Below, piece by piece: positions 44,143 to 59,030 of a stretch of 64,000 nucleotides of DNA. Source of the stretch: Ustulina deusta (Eukaryota; Ascomycota; Sordariomycetes; Xylariales; Xylariaceae); the NCBI GenBank assembly GCA_023159155.1, contig JAJNNX010000069.1, forward strand, positions 62,001 through 126,000, in the 5' to 3' direction. The notes beneath the pieces were generated by a model. The model worked only from the letters and a program-made list of their open reading frames with translations. It was not told the origin of the DNA and searched no databases. Position 1 is the stretch's first letter, and the number at the start of each line of letters is the position of its first letter. A program made the translations under genes and the position numbers.

Positions 44143-45645
44143 CTACCACCGCTCGACGATCGCCGGGGGCTTGTTATTCAGTATCTCGTCGATCCTGTCC
44201 ATGATCTCTGGTGTGAGTTTCTCGACGGCGGCGACGGCCCTGACGTTCTCGTAGACCTGCTCTGCGGAGCTCGCGCCGATGATGGCGGAGCTGACGTGCG
44301 GGTTCTTGAGGACCCAGGCGAGGGCGAGGGTGCTCTGGGAGATGCCGAGGTCGGCGGCGACGGGGGCGAGGCGGTTGACCTGCTGCACGAGCTCGTCGAA
44401 GGTGTCCTTGCCCGTGCGCTGCCACCAGCCCTTGATGAACTCGACCTGCTGCTGGGCGAGGCGCGAGTCCTCGGGGACGCCGTCCCTGTACTTGCCCGAG
44501 AGCAGGCCCTGGCGCAGCGGGGAGAAGACGGTGAGGCCGGTGCCGACCTCGCGGTAGAGGTGGGCGTACTCGAGCTCGACCTTCTCGCGGTTCAGCATGT
44601 TGTACTCGGGCTGCTCCATGACGGGGCCGACGAGGCCCAGCCTGTCGGCGTAGCGCCAGGCCTGGGCGATCTCGTCCGCGCTCCACATCGAGGTGCCCCA
44701 GTACAGCGCCTTGCCCGTGCTGATGAGGTGGTTGAAGGCGCGCACCGTCTCCTCCATCGGCGTCTGCCGGTCCGGCCGGTGCGCGTAGATCAGGTCCACG
44801 TACTCGAGCCCGAGCCGCTTCAGCGACGCGTCCATGCCCTCGAGGACGTGCTTGCGGGAGAGGCCCTTGTTGTTCACCGGGTTGTCGCCGAAGGCGGTGC
44901 CCCAGTAGAGCTACGATGGGCCCGTTCGTCAGCCGAGTCGTTACTTTCACGGCCAGCGCGAAAAAAAAACCACAGACGGATACGGAGGAATGAGGCATGG
45001 TGAACGGGATTAGGAAAGAGACGGCATACCTTGGTGGAGATGACGAGGTCGTTGCGTTTCCAGCCATACTTCCTGATAGCTGCGCCCATGACTTCCTCCG
45101 ACTTGCCGGCTATCAGGTCGAGGTGTCAGCACCGTGCCATCTTCGCCGGCCGGTCAAGCGCGGGTCCAAGGACAGACAGACACGACGGCAAAGCGCAAAA
45201 AGCAAGCCAATGCCGTCTTCGGAGACGATCCCACTCACCAGCATAAACTTCAGCGCAGTCGAAGAAGTTGATCCCGCTATCATACGCAGCCTTCATGCAC
45301 TCAAACGACTTTTCTATACCATTTCCAAATTAGCTTTCTTCCTTCGCCTTTCTTTCCTCTTCGATCACAGCTTCCCTCGTAATTCCCCCCCTCCCAAGGG
45401 AATAGAATTTCATGAGTTCCCTTCCTAGTGCACGCCGGCTCTTCTCCCCTCTCATCAACCTCTCACGTCAAGAGCATCCAATCCCCACCCAACCCGACAC
45501 GAAAATGCGCAGCGAAAGACGACTTACCGTCCTCTGTGTACCCGCCATACGTCAACCAGCCACCAAGCGAGATGGCCGAGACCTGCAGACCGGAGCGGCC
45601 GAGGAATCGGTACGTCATCTTGGGAAGGTCCTCGGGAGGCGCCAT
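44143..45645 (-). CDS. Aldo/keto reductase, potassium-channel beta-subunit type (AKR6-like)
   Basis: Four exons on the minus strand: 45528-45645, 45239-45313, 45030-45109 and 44143-44910 (1041 nt, 346 aa). Introns are 214, 129 and 119 nt, longer than elsewhere in the window. The catalytic tetrad is in place: Asp58 and Tyr63 ([10 protein letters not shown]), Lys91 (VISTK) and His135 (DLIYAHRPD). The TIM-barrel continues through [36 protein letters not shown] and the NADPH-binding end [14 protein letters not shown]. It should reduce aldehydes or ketones with NADPH in the cytosol. Fungi lack the partner Shaker channel in most cases, so the channel name is only a family label. Exon 4 is strikingly GC-rich, which creates long antisense and shifted ORFs. 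Confidence 0.94.
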
Positions 45646-46959
45646 TGCGAGTGATGATGAGTCGACGACAACAAGTAGATAGATTTTTTCCTTTGCTTCT
45701 CAGACAACCAACCCCCGAAGGCGAATTGGCTCCTTATATGTGCGTAGTGAAGTTCTTATAAGCCCCGTCAAGTCTCCGTGCTCCAATCAATCAATCAACA
45801 ACTTTTCGCAGGCGTAATAGGTAAGCGCATATGCCTAAGGGCTTCGATGACCAAAGAAGACAGCGGAGAGGTACCCGCACCTGTGAGAAATGCCCAGGTC
45901 TCTAGGGTAGAGACTGCGGATATTTGTAAGCCGGCAGAGAGATGTCGACCGAATCTGTATCGCCGAAGCCTCGAGTGCACGGATGGAGAAGAGGGAGGGG
46001 GGCGAGACGCAGGGGAACGTAGCACGGGGAAAGACGATCAGAATCAGAATCTATTGCTACCACCACTGCTACTACACTATACTTATCTAGATCGACGATC
46101 CAGTCCGTCCGACGTCGACGTGCTGCGAAGGACAGACACAGCATGCAGGAGATAGGTAGCAGATACCTAGGTCGCAGCGGGGTTGCGTCGAATGATATGC
46201 GTCCTGCCGGTGAAGATGCATCTATCTCTACCAGTCAATGGCCGAGAGGCAGTGATGCCGGACCCCCACCTCTCCTCTTCTCCCCTCTTTCAAGTCCCCT
46301 CACCCCGACAGCTTGCATTCTGTTCTGTTCGACATGATCGATCGTCACGCCATAGCTACCTAAAGTACCGGCCATGTATCGAGCGCCTCTCGCCCATTAC
46401 GTACATGCGAGGTTGCCTTCCTCGATTTATTGCAGCGGTAGCATGTTACAATACCTAAGACATCGACGCCCATGACTCACCATCCCCCACACCGCTTTCT
46501 GACCGCGGCTAATGAATCTCCTCGTCGGAGATAATGGCCTTATATACCGTCTCTAACCAGCCGAAACTGCTAACGCCGCACAACGTGGGGATCCTTCATA
46601 CTAGTAGTTGAGGTAGTCAGAAGTTGAACCTACTACACAACTACTCGGCTACTGTCCTATTAATCAGCTGGGTTAGTAATTCGGCCCTAGTCCAATAACA
46701 ATAAAATCTCGGGGAAGTATGGTAGTCGCACACCGAGAAATACATATAGTTAATAATGGACGCTAGGTCTACAATAAGTTGAGAGCACTTATCTGCCTCC
46801 ATGTTATCTCAGTGTTAGACGCCCCATATAGGCCTATAATACATATTCTTGAGGTTTTGTGGGCCTGTGGCGGTATAATGTGGGCCTATATAAAAAGACC
46901 TATGAAGGACGTTTGAGTACTCGATGCGGAAAAAGTCTAAGAGGGTATACGCGGCCCAT
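45646..46959. other. Promoter region and transition into AT-rich DNA
   Basis: No supported gene. The left part is the presumed promoter of the reductase gene; it has several overlapping short ORFs without family features. From about 46.6 kb AT content rises until the AT-rich block starts near 46.96 kb. Confidence 0.5.
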
Positions 46960-49900
46960 ACAAATCTAAAAATTCTATTTTAAATATTCTGTTATTATAT
47001 ATTAAATAAAATAGATAAAAATAAATAAGTAATGTCCGGGGCTAAGTAAATAACTTAGTTACTTTTTATTAATTTTTTATATAATTTCTATATTTAGAAA
47101 TATTATAGTGCTTTAATATATTAAAAAATAAGAAGGTATATACGAACAAATTAACGCTTTACTTTTAATAACTTGCTTAAAAGTATTCCGAATTATATAC
47201 TAATTTCTGTTTAAAGATAAGACTAGTTATAAGACTTTTAGAGTATTTTTATTTATTTATTTAAGTTAGGTTGTTATAGTATATATTTAAAATTTTGATT
47301 AGCATATTATTTTCTAAAATATATGTATACTTACCTATTTAATAGATTAAACAACTTTTAATTAAATTAAAAAAAATATAGCAAGGCTTATAATTACAAG
47401 GCTATCTTCCGAGTATAGTTCTTTTAGTAAGTGTAATAAAGTTATTTTTTGACTTATTTGGTCTGTACTGGCCTAGTATTAGATTTAGTGTTATAAAGCG
47501 TACCGCATATATATGTTTAGATCGCTTTATTTATTATTGTTTTTTATAAGTCCTATTTTGCCTTTATAAAGTATTTATTTATAAGCTCGCTAGTAAGTAT
47601 AGCCTAGCCACACTTACTAAGCCACATTATTAAGCTATAATATTTATATAACTAAGTAATCCTGCTATTTATACCTAATTAGCTTTTTTTATAGTTACTA
47701 GCTATAAGCTAAATCTAACATACTTTTTTAAAAAAAGTTACTTTAGTAACTCTTTTTATATATATATTACTATAGCTATAAAAGTAGTTATAAATAAGTA
47801 TTAAAATATAAATAATATATAAATAATTAATATAACATATAAATAATTATATAGGCTAGTTCTAAATATTATATATATTATTATATAACTATTTAAAATA
47901 TAGTATAGCAAGCTTAGTAAGCAAAAATATTCGTAAAAAAAAATATTTTTAATTTAATAAGCAAAAATGTTTGTAAAAAAATGCGTTTATAAATATAGTA
48001 TATATAAGTTTATTTCTAGTATTACTAAAGCTTTTTTTTTTTTTTTTTTTTTTTTTTAGTTTTTATAAAATTTTTGTAATAAGTTTTTAAAATTAAAATA
48101 TTAAATACTCTACCCTTTTACAATAAAATTTATATTAATTTTTTTTTTAGTTTTAATTATAAAATTATTTTTTATTAGTATATTATTAACTATTAAAAAA
48201 AAATTTATTTTTATTATAAGCTTTAAAAAAATTCTAAATTGTTTAATAAAAAGTTTGCTAATATATATAAAAAAAACTATTATAATATTTTTTTTGCTTT
48301 TTTTTTGCTTAAATTATAATAGCTAGCGCTTTTAACTAAGCTAAAACTTATAAATATAATATATAACTACTTTTTAAATTAATAATTAATAAGCTTATTG
48401 TTAGTTTGGAATTATTATTATTAAATAGTAATAATATTTTTATATATTTTTTGTTTTATTTTTTATTTATTATAAAACTTTTAGTATATTATATTTTTAT
48501 TATTACTATTGCTATTATTGCTTTTTTAATACTTTTTTGCTAAACTTTTATTACTATTACTACTATTTTTAAAATAGCTAGTTTTTTGCTAGCTTTGCTT
48601 AGTACTTACTGTTTAGCTTTTAGTTAAGTTATTTTAGTTATGTTTATATTACTACTAGTTTTGCCTAGTCGAACTTCTAGTAACTAGAATATTGCGCTTG
48701 TTATTATTGCTTTTTATAGTTATAGCTATACTTTGCTTTTATAGCAAGCTAGTTCTTGCTTATAGCTAATATTTTTAAAGATTTTTTAAAAAATATTATA
48801 TTTATAATATATTTATAGTATTTTTTAGGGTTGCTTAGATAATAACTATATTAAAATATTTAATAATAAGTTATAATATTTATAGTATATTTTTAAGTAT
48901 ATATATAAACTTTTATAAATAAGCTTTTTAATAATTAGTAATAAATATTAATTATAAATAGCTTTATTAATATTAAACTTTATATTTATTATTTCTGGAA
49001 CGTTTTTATAAAAAACGCTAGTAATATTACTATTTAAGCTTTATAGATTATAGTCCGTACTATACTATCTTTCTATTGCTTAAAAAAAAAATTTTTTTTA
49101 TAAGCTTTTTGCTACTTTATAATAAAATTAATACTTTTTAAAATAGTTAAGTTTTTATATTATTAATTTTAAAGCTTTTTAAGCATATAAAAATACTTTA
49201 TAATCTTTTTATTAATATATTATAAACTTATAACTTATATTTAAATAATATTTAAATATTTTATTTTATAAATTTTTTTTTAGTAATAAATTTTTTATTT
49301 TTTTTTAAAAAGTTAATATATTTTACTAAGCTTTTTAGTTATATTTAAAAAACTTATATAATCTAAACTATTTTAAAAAAATTATTTATTTTAATATAAA
49401 TAAGGCCTTTATAAGTCCATTAATAATTATATTATTAATAAATATATATTTTATTATAATAGTTCTATTTTTAACTTTTTAATATAGCTAATAATTATAA
49501 ATATTAATATATTATAGTTTAATATATAATAGGGCTACTTCTTTTATAATAAGCTTTATAATTTACTAATTATTATATTATATTTATATTTGCTAATTCT
49601 ATAATACTACCCCAAGCTTATTAACAAGCTAGTTAATAAATATTACTTCTTTAGTTACTTGGGCTAAAGCCAAAAGCTTTACTTTAGTTATAAATATAAT
49701 AACTATATTTTATTTATTAGTTCGCTAGCAGATTATCTTTTTAAAAAGCTTTATAATATAGGTTTAAAAACTTTTTTAATTAAAAGTATTATTTATAAAA
49801 AATGTATTGCTAACTACTATAAAGTTATTTTTATTTCTAAATTATAATATATAATACTATATAAAAAATAAATATAATAAAAGCTTATTAATAATTTAGT

Positions 49901-50900
49901 AATATTTAAAAAAAAATTTATAATTAAATTATATAAGCTTAAAAACTTTAAATACTATATTTAAATATATTACTACTATAGTATATAAGATTAACTCTAT
50001 TTTTTATTAGTAGCGCTTAATACTAGCAAATATAAAAATCCCTTTATATAAAAAAAGCTTTTAAGTTTTTATTAAAATAATTATATAAACTATAGCTATA
50101 ATATTTTATAGCTTAGTAATCTTTTTAATATAAAAAGCCTATAAAAGCTAAAAAAGGCCTTTTTTTCTATTTCTAATTATTTTAATACTTAAAAACTATT
50201 ATAGGTCTTTATTCTTAATAAAGTTATAGTATATCTTAAATGTAGCGATTGTTTTATTTGTAGCTTTTTAGTTTTTTTGCTTATATGCTATAACTATATT
50301 ATTAATATATATAAACAAAAATATACTTTTTAAAAAATAGTAGTAAAATTTATAAAATATTAGCTTAAAGCCTATTTTTTATAATAACTTAGTAAGCTTT
50401 TTTTGCTATAGCAAAAAAGATTTTTAAAGCTTATATAAAGCTTATAATAGCTTAACTATAATATTTAGCTTTTAGTAGCTTAAAAACATATATATATAAA
50501 TCTTTTTATTTAATTTAATATTTTAAAAGATTTTTTTATTAGTATACTAATATAAATGTTCTTTTAGTTATTATTTAGCTACTAATCTCTTTATATTACT
50601 AAACAAGCTTTACATTTTTTATAATACTTATATTTATTAAACTTATAAATATAAACTTATATATAATCTAAAATAATCTTTTTTTATAAAAAGTTCTTAG
50701 GTACTTCTTTTTAAATATTTATTTTTTATAGCTTTATAAATAAATAAGTTCTACTTATTTAAAATAATTTTTTAGCAAATAATTTATAAGATCTTTATAC
50801 TATTTTAATAATTATAATAAATCTTATTAATATATATATATTTTTTTTTAGTTTAAAAAAGTTTATAATTAAACTTTTAAATAATTAATATTTAGCTTAA

Positions 50901-51213
50901 AAGCTTTTTTTTTTTACTAGCAAAACTTTTAATAAGATTTATTAGTTATAATTGGTTATATAATAACTAATAAGCTTTTTTAAGAATTTTCTTTTTTTAT
51001 TAATAAAACTTTTAATAAGATTTAGCAGCTATAATTAAATATATAATAAATAATAAGCTTTTTTAAAGGTTTTTTTTTTTTTATTAGCAGAACTTTTAAT
51101 AAGATTTAATAGTTATAATTAGTTATATAATAATTAATAAGCTTTTCTAAGGGCTTTTTTTTCTTTACTAATAAAGCTTTTAATAAGATTTAATAGCTAT
51201 AATTAGTTATAAT
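50901..51213 (+). repeat. Tandem array, about four units of 71-84 bp
   Basis: Units begin at about 50901, 50972, 51055 and 51139. Each has AAGCTTTT at the start, then CTTTTAATAAGATTTA, and an ATAATTA-rich end (GTTATAATTAGTTATATAAT). Copies differ by small indels and transitions. Confidence 0.75.
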
Positions 51214-53037
51214 AGATTTTTAAAAAGCTTTTTAGTAGCTTAGCTTTTTTATTTTTAATTATTAATTTACTATTAATAATTATTACTTTTTATAATCTAG
51301 CTATATTAAAACTAGTTATTTAATAAGCTATAATTAAAACATTAAAAATTAATTTAATAAAAGCTTAATATTAATTATTAAGCAGTTCTTTATTTAAGCT
51401 TAAATTTAATAATTTAGCTTATAGTATTACTAAATATAACAAAGCAGCTTTTAGACTTTATAATAGTATTAATAATCTAAAATTAAACTATAAATTAGTA
51501 TAAAAATAAAAGTCCTAATAGGAAGCTTTTGCTTTTTTTTCTATAAATTTATTTTTGTTAGAATTCTTTTTGGACTTAGATTTATTAGCATTTTTAGTAT
51601 TACTTTTTAAAAATTAGTTAGCAAGCTTATTATTTTTTTGTTTATTAGTTATATTTTTTTTAAAGTTAGAGATATTTTAATAACTAATACTATTTATTAA
51701 TGCTTTATATATTTTTAAAATTATTCTAAAAAAATTATTCTTAAATTTATTTTTATTACTACTAAAAAATTTGTTTTTATTAAAAACTATATTTCTTATT
51801 ACTATAATCTTGTTTTCTTAAAAAAGCTAGATATAATAAATATTAATAAACTAGTAGCTTATTAAATAGCTTATTTAGGCATTAAAGTTAAGCTTTTTAT
51901 ATTTCTATTTTTTAAGCTTAGCTTTAGTAGTTATAGCAAATACTATATATTTAAATATTTTTAAATAAAATATATAAAATGTTTGATTATAGTTAACAAA
52001 CCTCTATAAATAATCAAAATATAAATAGAATTTTTTATATAAAGTTTGCTAGTAATTAATTTGCTTAAATATCTAGTTATATAAGTATACTATTATTTGA
52101 ACTATTTTAAGCCAAAAAAAAACAAAAAGCCTATAATTATTATATATTAAGCTTGCTTAATACTTAATAGTACTCCCTATTTTTTTAGCTGCTTTATTAA
52201 AATCTTAAGTATATAATAATAAGATCTTAAAATCTATTCTATAAGTTTATTTTATAACTATTACTAAACATATAATCTTTTAATTACTACTAGTAATTTT
52301 ATTATTATATTTTATAACTTTTATTTTATTATTATAATATATTTAAATATATTAAATATAATATTTAAAAACTTCTTAAATAATACTAGTATATTTATTA
52401 TTAGTATAATAATTCTAAATATAACCTAAATATTAATTAATAACTAATATAACATGCTATAAGTGCCTATTTTTATTAAAAGTATTAAATTTATAAAAAT
52501 TAATAGCTAATTAAGCACTAGCTTTTATAATTTCTAAACAAACGTTTCGTACTATTTTATAGCAAGCCTTAAATTTATTATATATTACACAGTTTATAGT
52601 TTAGATCTTATTATTAAAATATAAAATAATCGCTACTCCTTTTATATAATTAAGCAACTGTTTTAAAAATTTAAAGCTTATATGTCCTAAATATTAATAC
52701 TACTTATAAAAGCTAGCTTAAAATCTAAAACGCCCTATATAAAAGTTTAGCAAATTTCTTTATATATAAAATATTTATTTAGTTAAACGTTCTAAAAAAT
52801 ATTCTATAATATATTAGCTATATATTTAGGTCAAAAAATATAAAAACTTTCCTTATTAATATTTTAAAAGATCGGACTTAAGTTTATTATTTTAATATAT
52901 ACTTATTTAGTTTAAAACTTATAAAAAAACTAAGTTAGTAACTATATCTAAACAAAAAGCAATATTATATAACCAATATATAATTATATTTTTTAAGCCC
53001 TAAGCCTTAATATTAATCTTGCTATATGTTATAATTG

Positions 53038-53282
53038 TTATAATTAGTCGAATAAAGCTTTTATAGCTAGTTTATTAATGCTATAAACAAAAACTCTAAG
53101 CTAAAAAAAAAAAAAAAAAAAAAAAAAAGTCAGAGTTTATAAAGTAAGTAAATATAGATTTTATATATATAACTGCAAAGTTAGGTTAGTTTATATATAG
53201 ACTTTTTATTTTATTACTATATAGGTTTAGAGTTCTTATAAGTTTTGCTAAAACTATATAAACTATATTAATTATTATATTA
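53038..53282. repeat. Left LTR of the degraded retrotransposon
   Basis: The left copy of the 245-bp direct repeat. It keeps slightly more G/C at some sites (TAGTCGAATAAAGC versus TAGTTAAATAAAGC in the right copy), so the two copies were mutated independently. Confidence 0.75.
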
Positions 53283-56200
53283 CTTTTTTCTAAAACTAAA
53301 AATTTAAATATAGTTTTAATTTAAAGTTATTAATAATATTAAGTTTATATAATTTTTTTTTATTATATTACTTTATTATTATTTTTATAATTATTTGCAA
53401 ACTTATTAATTATTATTATATATATTTATTTTTATAATTTTATAAAAAATCTAAAAGCTTTTTTATAAGTTTTATAAAATTAGTTAAGTTTAATTAGTAT
53501 ATTTTTAAAATTTTAAATTATATATTAAATATTATTAAAATTATAGTTTTTTTAAACAACTTAATATTATAATTTTTTATTTTTTTTATATATTTTTAAT
53601 TATTTAATTTATTTAATTTTAAATTCTGCTTTATTATTAATATTTTTAATTAAAAATAATAATTAAATTTATTAAAATAAAAAATTATTGCTTATTTTTT
53701 ATAATTAGTTAATATAAAACAAGTTTTTTATTTTATAAAAGTTAAGCAAATTAAAAATATAACTAAATTTTTATTTTTTTAAAATTTAAAAAAATTTAAC
53801 TAATTAAAAATCTAATCTAATAATTAGTACTTATGTTACAAAACTTTTTTTTTTTAAAAAAACCTTATTTTTTATTTTAAAATTTATTAAACGTTTTTTT
53901 TTATTAGTTTATAGCTTGTATTATTTCTATACAAAAGTTGCTATATTATATATTATTTTTTAAATATTTTAAGTTTAATAAACTAATTTAAGTATTTATT
54001 GCTTAATATTAAAATTTATAATAGTTTTATTAATATTTATTATTAAAAAGTTTTATATTTTAATTTTTATTGCTATTTTTAGTAATAATATATTAATTAA
54101 TAAATACTATAAAAAATTGTATGCAAAATCTAAAAAAAAAAATAAATGTTTTAATTGTTTTAATATTTATTAATATAAAAATAGAGTTATTAGTCTAATT
54201 TTTAATTAATTAATTTTATGGCTTTTTAGGTCTAAAAGTAATAAATATTACTAAAGCAGTGCTTAATATTTATATATTTAATATATTAAAAAATCTATAT
54301 AAACTTTTATAGTATTATATAGCTAGCAATTTTATAATATTTGTTTTTTTATTAAATAAAGTTGCAATTAAATAGCTAAACTTATTTATAAATACCTATA
54401 TATAATTATAACTTTATTAATTAAATAATATATTTTTACTATTTATTATTATATATTGCTATATTATAGCTAATATAAATAATAAATAAAAAATCTAAAA
54501 GTTTTATTTTATAATATTTTGTTTTTTTTATAATTATAACAATTATATATATATTATTTATAATTATATTTTAAATAAAACTAATAATATTCTTGTTTCA
54601 ATATTTTAATTATTTTATATTAACTTTAATATATAATAATTAAAAATAATTTTATTTAAAGTAACTTTAAGTATATATAGTTTTTTATTTTTATTTTTTA
54701 GCTTTTATAGCTAGTTTTTTTGTTTAATTAAGTTTACTAGGTTAGCTTTTTAAAAAGTATTAAATAAAAAATCTATAGTTAATATAAAACTTAATATTTT
54801 ATTAAGCAGGATTAATACTATTATTTGTTTTTTAGTTTTTCTAGTTTTAACTATAAAAAACTTAGCTATTTTTTTTAATAAAACATTAATTATTATATTT
54901 TTTTATTTTAATTAGTATTAAAAAATAATATTAAAGTTTAATAAAAAGTTGGCCTAATATATTTATTATATTAATAAAATTTATTTATTTAAAAAATATA
55001 ATAAAGTTTAATAATTAATTATTATAAAGAATTTAGTTTTAAAAAGTTTTAAGTATTAATATTTTAAAATTTATATTATTACTAAAAGTTTATAGTTTTA
55101 AATTAAATAAGTTTATTTAATTAATATTATTATTTTAAAAAAATATTTTATAAGTTTTTAAGTTATATTTTTTTATTATTACTAGATAATTTTTTTTATT
55201 ATATTATATAAAATATTTATTTTTATTTATATTAATTAGCTAAACTTAAAAAAAGCTAAAATAAATGTTTTATAAGCTAGTAGTTTTATATATTTAAAAG
55301 TTTATTTTTATTTTAGTTTTATTATAAATAAGTTATTTTTTTTTTAGTAATTAATTTAAAAAAATAGTAATTTTATTAATATAATAAATAAATATATAAA
55401 TATAATTATAAAGTTTAAAAAATAACCGGATTAATTTAATATTTTTAAAATTATTAAAGTTTTAATTTAAAATTGCTTAAATTTTTATAGAATTAATTTT
55501 AATTTTTATTTTAGTTTTTATAACTATTTTTAAATAATTAATAATAAATATATTAAACTAAAATTTTTTAATATTTTTTAATATTTAGCTTAATATAAGC
55601 AATAAATTATTTTTTTATAATAAGTTTAGTATTATTTTTTAGTTTTAAAATAAATTAAAATATTATTTATATAAGTACTTATAAATTTGTTTAAAATTTT
55701 TTAAATTTATATATTAATAAAAGCTTGCTATTAAATAGATTTTATTTTTAAACTAAAAAATAAAACTTTTTATTAAAATATTTTTTTATAAGTTTTAAAA
55801 AAAATAATAATATAATTTTATAATTAATAATAATTAATAAAAAACTTTAATAATATTTAGTTTAATAAATTAAATAGTATTATAATAATTAAATATAATA
55901 TTACTAATATTTAAAACTAGTATAATTTAATTTTTTAAATATATATTTTTTTATTAATAATTAATTATAAATTTATATTTAATTAATTTAAGTTTAAGTA
56001 TAAATAAAACAAAAATAATATTTAAGTTTAAATTTTATTTAATAAAATTTATAGCTAGTAATTTATTTATAAACTTTTTTTTAAATAAAATAAACTATAT
56101 AAATATATAATATTAATAAAAATTAAAAATATATTTTTTATTATTAAGTTTTAGTATTATATTAAATTTTAGTTATAATAGTAGTAAAGTTTTAAATTTT

Positions 56201-58784
56201 TTTTTTAAAAAGAACTTTTTTAAGTATAATAGCTAAAAAAGCAAAAAGTTTTATATTAATTTTATGTACTAGAAATTTTTTTTTTTAAAAATAGAATTGG
56301 TTTATTATTAAAAGTTTTTTATAATACTACTTAGTTAATTTAAGTTTATTTTTTTTATAAAATATTAATTATTTTTAAATTATTTTTAGTTATTATAAAC
56401 TTAATTATAATAAGCTTTTTTAAAATTCTTTAAGCTAGTTATTTTTATTTATTTTAATAAAAATAATTCTAAAAATTTTATATAATTTTTTTAATAATAG
56501 CTTGGTTTTTTTTTTTTAAAAATTATTATATAAACTTTTTTTATTTTAAGTTTAAAAGTTTTAGGTTTTTATTTTATTTTTTTAGTTTTAGTTATTTTTA
56601 AAATAATTATTTTATTTTTAAAAAGTTATTTTAATATTTAATAATATTTTTTTAATATTTAATTATATTAATTTATATTTTTTTATATTTTTAGGTTTAT
56701 ATTTTATTATTTATAACTAAAAAGCTTAATTATAATTATTAGCAAAAATTAAACTAATAAAAATAAATTATTTAATTAAATTAATTATTATTTTTAAGTT
56801 TTTATTAAAATATTTAATTTTATTAACTATTTAATACTAATAATAATATTATAACTAAAATTAATAATTTAAAATATTTAATTTTTAAATTATTAATTAT
56901 TAAGTTTTATAATATATATTAAATATTTATAAACTTTACTAACTATTTTATTTTAGTAATTATAAAACTTCTAAAGTTTAACTAACTAAACTATTTTTAT
57001 TTTTAATTATTGCTTAATTTATTATATAAATTTATAATTAATTATTAAAAAAGTATAAGCTTTAATATTATATAAAACTAAAGTTTTTATTTTAATATTA
57101 TTAATTTATAATTAAATAAATATTTTAAAAATAATTAATTTATTTTAATTATATATTTTAATTAAAATAAATAAAAAAACTAATAAAAAAACTTTTATTA
57201 GTTTTATTTATTTTTTAAATTAAATAAACTACTAGAACTATTTTTATTATAACTTTTTTTTACTAATTAAATATTTAAAATTTTAAGCTTTTAATTAAAA
57301 CAATTAATTAATATATATATATATTTTTTTTATAAATAAAATAAGTTTTATTATTTTAATAAGCTTTTTTTTTTTTATAATTAATGTTTATTTTAATTAT
57401 TTTAAAATAAATATTTTAAAAATTTTAAAATTAATTAAAAATTAATAAGTTAGTTTATTAAAAGTTTAATTATTTAAACTAGATTTTTGTTTAGTTAAAC
57501 TAATAGGTTTAGTTTATTAATAATTTTTATAAGTTTATTTAGTATTATATACTAATTTAATAATTTTATTAATAAATAATTTATAAAAAATATTTAAATT
57601 TATAAAAACTTTATATAAGTTTTTTTTTAAGTTTATATAAAAATAATCCTATAATTTATATTTTTATTATAATTTAGCAAATTAATATTTTTAAATTAAA
57701 CTATTAAATATAAAAATAAACTTATTAATATTTTGATTAGTTTTATATATATAAATTTAAAATATTTTATAAATAATAATTATTTAATTAAAATTATAAT
57801 AAATTATTAATAAAACTTAAATTATTTTAGTAATATTATTAAATAGTTTTTTAATTAAATAAAAATATATTTTTATTAATTTTTTAATATATTTTTTTAA
57901 TTAGTTTATAATATATTAAAATTAGTTATTTTTAGTTTAAAACATAATAATATTTTTATTTAGTTTTTTTATTAGTTTATAAACCTAATTATTAAATAAA
58001 GCTTTATTTTTATAAACTTACTAAAATTAATTTTTTATATTTTAGCTTTTTTAATATAAATAAAGTTTAAAGCGCTAAAAAATAAACTAATAAAATAAAA
58101 AATAAATAAAATAGCAAAATTAAAAAATTTAAAATTAATATTTTTAAATATATTTTTTATAATTAAATTATAATTATTTTTTAAAAATATTCAAATAAAT
58201 ATATTAAAAAATTAGTGCTTTATTTTTTTTATTTATTAAAAAAGTTCTATTAGAACTAACGCAAAATTATAAGTTTGTATAGCTATAATATTTAGTGCTA
58301 TATTTTTAAATATATTATTTATTTTAAGTTATTTTAGTTTTAATTTAAATTTTGTTTTTTTAAGTTTTAATTTTTTGTTTTTTTTAGATTTTTTTTTAAG
58401 TATTAGTTTGCTTAAAATATTTATAAAAAAGTCTAATGCTTAATTTTTTTTTTTTTTATAAAAATTTTTTTTTAAAATTATTTAATAATAAAAAGCTAGC
58501 TATATTTAAAAATTAAAATTATTTAAATTATTTAAAAGCTAAAAATAAAATAAAAATATTTAAAATTAGGTTTTTATAAATTATTAATTTTTAAGTAGTA
58601 TAAAAATTAAAAGTTTTATTAAAATTATATTAAAATTAAATTTATATTATAAAATATATAATTTTTTATATTAAGCATATAATTAAAAAAAAAAGTTTAT
58701 TTATATTTTATTAATTATAGCAAAATAAAAAAAATATATTTATTAAATATTTATTAATAAATAATTAGTAAACTTAAAGTAGTA

Positions 58785-59030
58785 TTATAATTAGTTAAAT
58801 AAAGCTTTTATAGCTAGTTTATTAATACTATAAACAAAAATTCTAAACTAAAAAAAAAAAAAAAAAAAAAAAAAAAGTCAGAGTTTATAAAGTAAATAAA
58901 TATAGATTTTATAAATATAGCTATAGAGTTAGGTTGGTCTATATATAGACTTCCTATTTTATTGCTATATAGGTCTAAAGTTCTTATAAATCTTGCTAAA
59001 ACTATATAAACTATACTAACTATTATAATA
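58785..59030. repeat. Right LTR of the degraded retrotransposon
   Basis: The right copy of the direct repeat. Differences from the left copy are mostly C/T or G/A transitions, for example GTTAGGTTGGTC versus GTTAGGTTAGTT, as expected from RIP. Confidence 0.75.

Larger units (their letters stand above)
53038..59030. mobile_element. RIP-degraded LTR retrotransposon
   Basis: Two direct repeats of about 245 bp lie 5.75 kb apart at 53038-53282 and 58785-59030. Both start TTATAATTAG, contain AAAGCTTTTATAGCTAGTTT, a long A-run followed by GTCAGAGTTTATAAAGTAA, and end near GCTAAAACTATATAAACTAT. Total length (about 6 kb) fits a Ty3/gypsy- or Ty1/copia-type element. The interior is stripped of coding capacity, so orientation and family cannot be told, and the TG...CA ends and target duplication are not clear. 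Confidence 0.75.

Noticed and set aside
44174..45067. Long ORFs overlapping the aldo/keto reductase on both strands (235-297 codons)
   Set aside because: They are Arg/Gly/Ala-rich by-products of a GC-rich exon; the reductase frame has all catalytic residues and splice sites.
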